Shown here one piece after another: positions 1 through 4,613 of a DNA stretch of 6,269 nt. The stretch comes from Microcaldota archaeon (GTDB taxonomy: Archaea; Micrarchaeota; Micrarchaeia; Norongarragalinales; Norongarragalinaceae). The notes under the pieces were generated by a model. It was given only the letters and a program-made list of their open reading frames with translations, did not search any database and was not told the DNA's origin. Numbering within the stretch: the first letter of the stretch is position 1; every line of letters begins with the position of its first letter. The stretch spans positions 1-6,269 of the forward strand of contig JACROM010000028.1 of NCBI GenBank assembly GCA_016214445.1. Direction: 5' to 3'. A program made the translations under genes and the position numbers.

Positions 1-87
1 CGAGTGGCTTTAGTTTTCAACAAAATACTGTAATAATGTAACTTTACGGGTCTTTCCGCAAACGCTATTTTTACACTGCATCGGATG

Positions 88-98
88 TTTTATATATA
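88..98 (+). promoter_or_regulatory. Candidate TATA box upstream of the ATPase operon
   Basis: A TTTTATATATA run sits in the AT-rich leader and has the form of an archaeal TATA box, without a convincing BRE next to it. Transcription would begin roughly 25 bases downstream, near 120, giving the ATPase mRNA a leader of about 120 bases. Other AT-rich candidates in the same leader are TTATAAAT at 116-123 and the run at 203-215, so which one is used cannot be decided from sequence. Confidence 0.35.
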
Positions 99-143
99 TG
101 AAATTCGTTTCATAATTATAAATTATGCTAAAGCATTGCAATG
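97..143. repeat. Cluster of overlapping inverted repeats
   Basis: Four inverted repeats follow each other within 47 bases. TATGAAA/TTTCATA (97-103 with 108-114) encloses a TTCG loop. CATAATT/AATTATG (111-117 with 121-127) shares its first bases with that arm. ATGCT/AGCAT (125-129 with 132-136) is next, and CATTGCAATG (134-143) is a perfect 10-base palindrome. In DNA they could be operator half-sites just downstream of the TATA-like box. In RNA the first would be a 7-bp hairpin with a UUCG tetraloop. AT-rich DNA produces palindromes easily, so function is inferred only from their density. Confidence 0.4.
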
Positions 144-290
144 AGTATTATCTGCGTCCAATGCGGCTGGAGTAATGAAAAGAAGGTTTATATTCCAGAA
201 AATATTATATTATTGTTAAGAATATATTTGGTGATGTTGTGGCAAAAGAAGCGCCGTTTTACGACCGCAAACAAGAACTTTCCTACCTAA
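141..290 (+). CDS. Doubtful 49-aa ORF with a CxxC motif, possibly a gene remnant
   Basis: The ORF begins ATG and reads MSIICVQCGWSNEKKVYIPE at its N-terminus. CVQCGW looks like the first knuckle of a zinc ribbon, but no second CxxC pair follows. After about residue 22 the composition turns to a hydrophobic then basic tail, because the frame runs into and overlaps the ATPase gene by 52 bases. TTATAAAT at 116-123 lies about 20 bases upstream, which would allow a leaderless transcript. It may be the 5' end of a truncated zinc-ribbon gene, a short leader ORF, or chance. No Shine-Dalgarno is visible. Confidence 0.18.
   Translation: MSIICVQCGWSNEKKVYIPENIILLLRIYLVMLWQKKRRFTTANKNFPT
230..235 (+). 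promoter_or_regulatory. Ribosome binding site that fixes the GTG start of the ATPase
   Basis: GGTGAT matches the 3' part of the archaeal Shine-Dalgarno GGAGGTGAT and lies 3 bases before the GTG at 239. In this frame there is a stop at 176 and no ATG, GTG or TTG between it and 239, so the GTG is the most upstream start possible. Confidence 0.65.
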
Positions 291-1660
291 AAGAAAAATT
301 CCACAAACTTGACCAGGGAGAGTTAATCGCAATTTACGGCCGCCGCCGCCTCGGCAAGACCCGTTTGATTGAGAAGCTCGTAAGCGAAGTAAAACCACCC
401 CAAAATTTTTACTTTTACATTAATTTAACAGAACGAGAACAACTCAAGCGCGACCTCACAAAAGACGTAAACAAACAAGCCAACGCGAACATAAACATTG
501 AAACATGGGCAGATTTTTACGAATTCCTGGCAAAACAGACCGAAAACACAAAATCAATCATCATCATTGACGAATTCCAGCGATTCAACACAATCGACAA
601 GTCCGCAATCACCCAACTCCAGCACTACTGGGATTCAAAACTCAAGAACAACCCCATCCTATTCATCCTTTCAGGCTCCTCGGTAGGCATGATGAAGAAG
701 ATAACAACCTCCTACTCGGGCCCTCTTTACGGCAGGCTGACTGGACGAATGGATTTAAAACCGTTCAAGTACGCCGATTTCAGAAAAGCTTTTCCCAACC
801 TGACGGAAGAAGCGCGCATCGAGTGGTACTCGGTCTTCGGCGGCACGCCCTTCTACGTTGAACTATCACAAAAACACGAAAACGTATGGCAAGCAATCGA
901 AAACGAAATTCTCCAACCCGATTCAACTCTGCGCGAAGAACCCAAAACAGTACTCGAACTAGAACTACGCAAGATAACCCGATATAACGCAATCATGCAA
1001 GCCATCGCGTCAGGCAAGCACTCGCTCAAAGAGATATCCGACTCCACGGGAATAAAGCCCCAGAGCCTGCCGACATACTTCAACACGCTCGAAAAAGGCT
1101 TAAACCTAGTCAAACTCAGCCAGCCGTTGTTCGGCCATAAGAAAATCGCCCGTTACGTGCTCAACGACCCGTTCTTCTCATTTTGGTACCGCTTCATCTT
1201 ACCCCAATCAACCGATATAGAGTTTGGCAAACGCCAAGAAGTGCTAAAAAACATCAAGGAGAACATCTCCGCCCATGAAGGGAAAGTCTTTGAGGACATA
1301 GTAAAAGAACTCTTCATCGCCTACAACACGCAATCCATCCAAGACCTCGCGCTAAACTTCCATAACATGGGAACGTGGTGGAACAAGGACGGAGAAGAAA
1401 TAGACCTTGTACTAGACAACAAAGACTCGCTAATTCTCGTGGAAGTAAAGTACCGCAACCAACCAGCTGACAAAGACGTGCTGGAAAACCTAGTGCGCAA
1501 ATCAAACAAAATCCCAAAGGGAGGACTGCGACGCTTCGTTCTCGTATCCAAAAACGGCTTTACCGACAGCTGCAGAAAACTCGCTCACCAATACCAAGCG
1601 GTTCTCTTAGACCTGAACGACATCAAACACCTCTATGACCAAGCGAGTGAAACAAAATGA
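239..1660 (+). CDS. Archaeal-type ATPase (ATPase_2 family) with DUF234-like C-terminal domain
   Basis: This 473-aa protein has the architecture of the archaeal ATPase_2/DUF234 group of STAND-related P-loop NTPases, whose cellular role is poorly known. Visible in the sequence are Walker A GRRRLGKT (residues 34-41), Walker B IIIIDEF (107-113), a sensor-like LSGSS (144-148) and the FGGTPFYV motif (200-207) typical of this group. Residues about 252-295 (SLKEISDSTGIKPQSL within) look like a helix-turn-helix. The C-terminal domain contains GEEIDLV followed by LVEVKYR, placing D389, E402 and K404 in a PD-(D/E)xK-like arrangement. The start is GTG at 239, supported by GGTGAT. No signal peptide or membrane segment is seen, so it should be cytoplasmic. 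Its stop overlaps the next gene's ATG, suggesting translational coupling. Family assignment is firm; nuclease activity and any role in defence or mobile elements are inference. Confidence 0.9.
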   Translation: MAKEAPFYDRKQELSYLKEKFHKLDQGELIAIYGRRRLGKTRLIEKLVSEVKPPQNFYFYINLTEREQLKRDLTKDVNKQANANINIETWADFYEFLAKQTENTKSIIIIDEFQRFNTIDKSAITQLQHYWDSKLKNNPILFILSGSSVGMMKKITTSYSGPLYGRLTGRMDLKPFKYADFRKAFPNLTEEARIEWYSVFGGTPFYVELSQKHENVWQAIENEILQPDSTLREEPKTVLELELRKITRYNAIMQAIASGKHSLKEISDSTGIKPQSLPTYFNTLEKGLNLVKLSQPLFGHKKIARYVLNDPFFSFWYRFILPQSTDIEFGKRQEVLKNIKENISAHEGKVFEDIVKELFIAYNTQSIQDLALNFHNMGTWWNKDGEEIDLVLDNKDSLILVEVKYRNQPADKDVLENLVRKSNKIPKGGLRRFVLVSKNGFTDSCRKLAHQYQAVLLDLNDIKHLYDQASETK

Positions 1661-2064
1661 CGTTCAAGCATTTTCTATGGGATGCGAGCGTGACGAAAAA
1701 CAAGCCGTTAACCGTCAAAAACATCGCCGAATTCTTCTTCGACAACCCGACTGAAGCCTACCGCTTCACCCGCGCCCTGCTTTTGGTGAAGGAAAAGAGC
1801 GTCCTGCGTTTGCGCGACTGCCCGAAAGACTTGCCGGTGACGACGTGGAAGCGCTACCTCGATTTCGGCGCGCAGGCGGGCTTATTGCAGCATGAAGGCC
1901 TCGTTTACTCCATGTCAGCCCGCTTTCCACAAGCTTTGAAGAATTTCGCCGGTTACGCGGCCAAGTGGCTCCAGGACGGGTCCGCGACAGAAAACGCCAA
2001 AGACATCTTTCCCGACGCGAAAAAAGGAGTAGAAAAATCACGACGAACCAAACCAAATATGTAG
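1657..2064 (+). CDS. Uncharacterised 135-aa protein, probable winged-helix fold, co-translated with the ATPase
   Basis: I do not recognise the family. The ATG sits inside the ATPase stop (ATGA overlap), and GAGTGA at 1645-1650 is a partial Shine-Dalgarno 6 bases upstream, so the pair is probably made from one mRNA. Residues 18-48 form two likely helices. Residues 63-90 read like a recognition helix and wing: TTWKRYLDFGAQAGLLQHEG followed by LVYSMSARF, the spacing common in winged-helix proteins of archaea. Residues 121-135 are a strongly basic tail, possibly disordered or nucleic-acid-binding. There is no membrane segment. The overlap suggests that it modulates, or is targeted by, the ATPase, for example as a DNA-binding partner; that is inference. 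The stop TAG is followed after 2 bases by the first copy of the TAGGCAG element. Confidence 0.75.
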   Translation: MTFKHFLWDASVTKNKPLTVKNIAEFFFDNPTEAYRFTRALLLVKEKSVLRLRDCPKDLPVTTWKRYLDFGAQAGLLQHEGLVYSMSARFPQALKNFAGYAAKWLQDGSATENAKDIFPDAKKGVEKSRRTKPNM

Positions 2065-2066
2065 AG

Positions 2067-2088
2067 TAGGCAGTTTTTCTCGGAAAAC
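2067..2088 (+). repeat. TAGGCAG/T-tract element, copy 1
   Basis: TAGGCAG is followed by five T and then CTCGGAAAAC. GTTTTT (2073-2078) can pair with GAAAAC (2083-2088) around a CTCG loop, including one U-G pair. The copy starts 2 bases after the stop of the 135-aa gene and 40 bases before the ATG at 2107. It could terminate the ATPase operon at the T tract, act as a 5' signal of the next gene, or both. Confidence 0.7.
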
Positions 2089-2097
2089 GCAGAAATA

Positions 2098-2102
2098 GTG
2101 AT
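2098..2102 (+). promoter_or_regulatory. Weak ribosome binding site for the CcbP-like gene
   Basis: GTGAT matches the 3' part of the archaeal Shine-Dalgarno and lies 4 bases before the ATG at 2107. This makes the in-frame GTG at 2098 part of the binding site rather than the start codon. Confidence 0.45.
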
Positions 2103-2106
2103 TTTT

Positions 2107-2484
2107 ATGAGTGCGGATGACGACTTTTTCATGTTCAGACACCTTCTTGACGAGCCAGACCAGCAAACGCGGCTAGATGAGTTGCTTGTTGACTCTGAAG
2201 GATGGGACAAGGGGTTGAGTGCTTTCGAGATTTACCTCGAGGAATGCTTCGACTTTCCTTTTCAAGCCAAGTTCAGGAGCAAGAAGTACGGCGACACAAA
2301 GTCTGTTTTCACCGTTTTACGTGTATCGTGCTCGAAGGACAAGGGAGGCGTTTTCTGCGAAATACAATTCAAGAACCAGAAAAAACGCGAGGTTCCAGTC
2401 TGCTGCATAACGCCAACTGATAGGAAGCACAAGCGCAACATTGCCTTCAACGATTATTTATCGTGGCTTCCCTTCACGCCGTGA
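2107..2484 (+). CDS. CcbP-like (putative calcium-binding) 125-aa protein
   Basis: I take the ATG at 2107, giving MSADDDFF; a GTG three codons upstream (2098) is possible but overlaps a GTGAT Shine-Dalgarno-like site. The N-terminus is acidic (residues 4-30 contain many D and E). The core reads AFEIYLEECFDFPFQAKF (39-56), then a strand-rich stretch with TVLRV (69-73) and FCEIQF (83-88), a VPVCCIT segment (97-102) and a final AFNDYLSWL (113-121). The FPF-x-A signature after a helix, the alternating strands and the terminal DYxxW recall the CcbP calcium-binding family (PF11535), described from cyanobacteria. The match is from memory of the pattern and is moderate. Five cysteines (47, 75, 84, 99, 100) do not form a clear metal motif. 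It is probably cytoplasmic. It lies between copies 1 and 2 of the TAGGCAG element, so it may be its own transcription unit. Confidence 0.75.
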   Translation: MSADDDFFMFRHLLDEPDQQTRLDELLVDSEGWDKGLSAFEIYLEECFDFPFQAKFRSKKYGDTKSVFTVLRVSCSKDKGGVFCEIQFKNQKKREVPVCCITPTDRKHKRNIAFNDYLSWLPFTP

Positions 2485-2515
2485 CGTTTGTACTACGCCA
2501 AGCAGTGATTGAAAG

Positions 2516-2550
2516 TAGGCAGTTTTTTTTCGGAAAACAAGGGGTTTTCG
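2516..2550 (+). repeat. TAGGCAG/T-tract element, copy 2
   Basis: TAGGCAG is followed by eight T, then CGGAAAAC, AAGGG and GTTTTCG. GAAAAC (2533-2538) can pair either with the upstream T tract from 2522 or with GTTTTC (2544-2549), so two exclusive hairpins are possible. The copy lies between the convergent 125-aa and 306-aa genes, 31 bases after the former's stop. It is the copy best suited to be a plus-strand terminator, since no plus-strand gene follows it closely. Confidence 0.7.
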
Positions 2551-2558
2551 CGTGCAGC

Positions 2559-3479
2559 TCACGGCAGCAGCTTTCTGTCAGGCGTGCGGCCAATGTCCCG
2601 CTTGAATTTTTCCACGAAGCGAGGGTCATGAGGTTCAAAATAGAATAAATCAACGAATTCAGTTTTCCCGTGGTCAGTCATTACATTGCTTGAAAGTACT
2701 TTTGCGGCGGGCTCTCCATACACCCCCGACAGTTTCTCCAGCGCCTTCACGCCGAGTTCGTCGTTACGAAAGCTCAATATCGCCATCCTGGGGCCGAAAA
2801 GCATGTTGTTAACCGTCACTCTAAACGGTGTCCGCAACCTACCAATAGTCGCGTTTCCAGCGAAGTGCAGAATATCCGGACGATTTTGCCTGCTGTCCTC
2901 AACAGTGAGCTTGCCTTCACTGAAAACGAGTTTCGCCCGTTCCGCGAATGTTCTCAATTGGTGCTCAAAGTCAAGCCTCCATGGAATACGATAATCCGGC
3001 GGGTGCGGTTTGCCCTCCCATGACGCCACAGGCAATTCAGCCAAGTGCGTGGGTTTTTCCCTCCAGGAATTAAGGCAATCCTCCACGATTCGCGCGTGTT
3101 GCCGCTTCCAACTCGGCGCGTGGCTTGTTTGAATGTACGACGCTTGAATGAACTCCTTGCCGAGCGCATCCTTCGTTATTTCTTTCATCACTGCCTCTCC
3201 ATAAATATTCTCGACAGCTTCAAGCATCCGCTGGCCTTTCTCGTTGTTCATGAAGCCGACCACCGCAAGCAGAGGCCCTTTTGGCGCTAGTTCGCAGACC
3301 GTTACCTTGAATGGTTGCTTTTCCTTGCCCTGCTGGATGCGACCTTCAAAGAAAACATTTCCTAACCCGGGCAAAAGTTGCCGAGAATCCTCCCGCGCCA
3401 CTTCGACCTTCCAATCTGCAGGAAGCCTTTTCTTGAATTCTTCAACCTGATGGCGCATTTCTAACTTTGCAGGAATCAT
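2559..3479 (-). CDS. Uncharacterised 306-aa protein made of two tandem copies of one domain
   Basis: I do not recognise the family. Residues about 8-136 and 171-296 align with each other: HQ (10-11 and 173-174), EDSRQ (30-34 and 194-198), PFKVTV with PFRVTV (56-61 and 218-223), GPLLAVVGFMNNEKG with GPRMAILSFRNDELG (68-82 and 229-243), and YGE (93-95 and 254-256). The offset is 161-164 residues throughout. The linker (137-170) is rich in P, W and H. Each unit appears to be a helix, several strands, a helix ending in YGE, and a final strand and helix. No signal peptide, membrane segment or catalytic motif stands out. The start is the ATG at 3479; an internal Met at residue 8 is an alternative, and neither has a clear Shine-Dalgarno, so a leaderless or short-leader mRNA is possible. 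It is transcribed toward the CcbP-like gene and away from the protease gene. Confidence 0.85.
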   Translation of the reverse strand: MIPAKLEMRHQVEEFKKRLPADWKVEVAREDSRQLLPGLGNVFFEGRIQQGKEKQPFKVTVCELAPKGPLLAVVGFMNNEKGQRMLEAVENIYGEAVMKEITKDALGKEFIQASYIQTSHAPSWKRQHARIVEDCLNSWREKPTHLAELPVASWEGKPHPPDYRIPWRLDFEHQLRTFAERAKLVFSEGKLTVEDSRQNRPDILHFAGNATIGRLRTPFRVTVNNMLFGPRMAILSFRNDELGVKALEKLSGVYGEPAAKVLSSNVMTDHGKTEFVDLFYFEPHDPRFVEKFKRDIGRTPDRKLLP

Positions 3480-3514
3480 AACAGTAAAGAATGGTAACGC
3501 GCTAGTTTTTCAAT

Positions 3515-3524
3515 GTTAGCTAAC
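3515..3524. promoter_or_regulatory. Perfect palindrome in the divergent spacer, possible operator
   Basis: GTTAGCTAAC is a perfect 10-base palindrome in the 99-base spacer between the minus-strand 306-aa gene and the plus-strand protease gene. GTTTT (3505-3509) and AAAAC (3526-3530) flank it as an outer inverted repeat, so the whole 3505-3530 stretch has near dyad symmetry. It lies 36 bases upstream of the minus-strand ATG, where a regulator could control one or both genes. No convincing TATA box is visible in this spacer. Confidence 0.35.
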
Positions 3525-3543
3525 CAAAACAGAGAACGGAGAA

Positions 3544-3576
3544 TAGGCAGGTTTTCTTAGGAAACAACAGGTTTTT
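3544..3576 (+). repeat. TAGGCAG/T-tract element, copy 3
   Basis: TAGGCAG is followed by GTTTTC, TTA and GGAAAC, and then AACAG and GTTTTT. The middle arm GGAAAC (3560-3565) can pair with GTTTTC (3551-3556) or with GTTTTT (3571-3576), the same two-way arrangement as copy 2. No plus-strand gene ends upstream, because the neighbour starts divergently at 3479, so this copy cannot be the terminator of an adjacent gene. It ends 2 bases before the ATG at 3579. Confidence 0.65.
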
Positions 3577-3578
3577 GA

Positions 3579-4235
3579 ATGGATTTTTGGTGGGTTTACC
3601 TCAACCGCTGGCTCATACCGGTCCTCTTGACCGCGACAGTCCTCTTTTTTCATTTCAACCAAAAAGAAATCAGGAAGAGAATCGGCAAGCTCAAAAACAA
3701 AAACCGGCGGGAGTGGGTTTCCGTTGTTTTTGACGGTTTTTCCCTCCGCTTGGATGACTGGCGTTTTACCGTCGTCTTGCCAATCATCGCAGCCTTTGCT
3801 TTGGACTTGCTCGCGGCATGGGTTTTTCAGCAGCCGCTACGCTCCATGGGCGAGCCTCTTTTCACGGCTGTGGCGACAAGCGGTTTTCTCAATCCGGTGT
3901 CTGAAGAGTTTTTGGTCAGGGGTCTATTGCTGGGGATGTTTTTGGCGACCGCCATAATTCTAAAAAAACCGACGAAGTTCACCTTCCTCAAAAAACCAGT
4001 AAAGATATCCGAAGCATCCTATCAAAAAATCGCTTGGGCACTGGTCATTCTCACGGGCTTGGTTTTCTCTTTCGCCCACGACAACGTCATCTTCTTCCAA
4101 TTCGCCGGCCGCCTCGCAAGCGGTGTGTTATACGGTGCGCTTTATCTCGCGTCAGGCCGCAACCTCCTTCCAGCAATCGTAGCTCACGCGGCAGGCAACT
4201 GGCTGATTATTGCCTTGGACGCACCGCATTTCTAA
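3579..4235 (+). CDS. CPBP/Rce1-type intramembrane metal-independent (glutamic-type) protease
   Basis: This 218-aa membrane protein belongs to the CPBP family (PF02517; the Rce1/Abi group), intramembrane proteases that in eukaryotes trim prenylated CaaX proteins; archaeal substrates are mostly unknown. All family motifs are present: EEFLVR (E109, E110, R114), FSFAH (F163 to H167) and HAAGN (H203, N207). About six hydrophobic segments are visible, near residues 11-26, 63-83, 92-106, 113-128, 150-166 and 170-212, the last probably two helices. A basic loop (30-45) follows the first segment and would face the cytoplasm by the positive-inside rule. Length is normal for the family. The ATG lies 2 bases after copy 3 of the TAGGCAG element; the AGGT at 3569-3572 is only a weak Shine-Dalgarno. 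The same-strand neighbours downstream are a winged-helix-like protein and a Yip1-SecD membrane protein, but a shared pathway is unproven. Confidence 0.9.
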   Translation: MDFWWVYLNRWLIPVLLTATVLFFHFNQKEIRKRIGKLKNKNRREWVSVVFDGFSLRLDDWRFTVVLPIIAAFALDLLAAWVFQQPLRSMGEPLFTAVATSGFLNPVSEEFLVRGLLLGMFLATAIILKKPTKFTFLKKPVKISEASYQKIAWALVILTGLVFSFAHDNVIFFQFAGRLASGVLYGALYLASGRNLLPAIVAHAAGNWLIIALDAPHF

Positions 4236-4239
4236 AACA

Positions 4240-4252
4240 TAGGCAGTTTTTT
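4240..4252 (+). repeat. TAGGCAG/T-tract element, copy 4
   Basis: TAGGCAG is followed by six T, starting 4 bases after the protease stop. The A-rich arm is farther away here and differs from the other copies, because the sequence continues into a separate strong hairpin at 4261-4285. The core of seven bases plus the T tract is intact. Position suits a terminator for the protease gene, a 5' signal of the gene at 4293, or both. Confidence 0.6.
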
Positions 4253-4260
4253 GTCTGTTT

Positions 4261-4285
4261 CTCGTAAAATCATTATTTTTACGGG
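4261..4285 (+). promoter_or_regulatory. Hairpin overlapping the ribosome binding site of the small winged-helix gene
   Basis: CTCGTAAAA (4261-4269) pairs with TTTTACGGG (4277-4285) across a 7-base loop, nine pairs with one U-G. The last G residues of the stem are also the first bases of the Shine-Dalgarno-like GGGTGG (4283-4288) that precedes the GTG at 4293. In RNA the hairpin would partly cover the binding site, which could damp translation. A plain 5' stem without regulatory effect is also possible. Confidence 0.4.
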
Positions 4286-4292
4286 TGGTTTC

Positions 4293-4526
4293 GTGGTAGT
4301 CGAAAAATTTGATTTTGCAGCCTTGGCGTTTGAACGGTTCAAAGACAAGTACGGCGCACGGGGTGTCGTGCCTTGGCGGGAAGTTTACCGCTTCTTTGGT
4401 TGCATGTACTGCTTCAGAAAGCGCGAAACGCGTTTGCTGCTGAAAGAATTCAAGAAAAGAGGTTGGGTAATCGTTGCCAGGACCGGCGTGCGTGTCGTCG
4501 AACTGGCGCGCGAGACGAAACCTTAA
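4293..4526 (+). CDS. Small (77 aa) winged-helix-like protein, uncharacterised
   Basis: I choose the GTG at 4293, preceded by GGTG (4284-4287) at 5 bases. A TTG at 4251 would extend the frame by 14 residues but lies in the hairpin and T tract and has no binding site. The protein starts with a helix (FAALAFERFKDKYGARG), then VPWREVYRFFG, a helix RETRLLLKEFKKRGW and a short hairpin WVIVARTGVRVVEL. This order (helix, helix, recognition helix, wing) is what a winged-helix DNA-binding domain looks like. C37 and C40 give a CMYC motif, too little for a zinc site by itself. The protein is basic, has no membrane segment and is too short for an effector domain. It may regulate the flanking membrane-protein genes, which is inference. 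I do not recognise a named family. Confidence 0.7.
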   Translation: MVVEKFDFAALAFERFKDKYGARGVVPWREVYRFFGCMYCFRKRETRLLLKEFKKRGWVIVARTGVRVVELARETKP

Positions 4527-4545
4527 AGGTGGGCGACGTATTAAC

Positions 4546-4572
4546 TGATTGTACGAAAAAAGGGTTCAATCA
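4546..4572 (+). other. Weak stem in the spacer before the Yip1-SecD gene
   Basis: TGATTG (4546-4551) and CAATCA (4567-4572) can pair across a 15-base A-rich loop. The 87-base spacer (4527-4613) otherwise holds no TATA box I can defend and no T tract after the 77-aa gene, so read-through from the upstream gene into the Yip1-SecD gene is possible. Confidence 0.2.
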
Positions 4573-4613
4573 AAAAAACGCCGTGATAATTTGCTGAGAA
4601 ACAGGTAACGGAA

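Noticed and set aside
11..28. AGTTTT...AAAATACT at the left end as a possible degenerate fifth copy of the repeated element
   Set aside because: The TAGGCAG core is absent and the stem needs a bulge; the similarity is only T-then-A richness.
1766..2056. Minus-strand 96-codon frame opposite the 135-aa gene
   Set aside because: It is arginine-rich and low in protein-like pattern, has no binding site and mirrors the G/C pattern of the overlapping plus-strand gene, which is better supported by its coupling to the ATPase.
2067..4252. Reading the four repeated elements as a CRISPR array
   Set aside because: The copies are separated by whole genes at irregular intervals of roughly 450 to 1030 bases, and their similarity covers only about 12-23 bases.
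4573..4600. GTGATAA followed by CTGA, similar to C and D boxes
   Set aside because: The boxes are too close together to enclose a guide, and the C-box match is imperfect.
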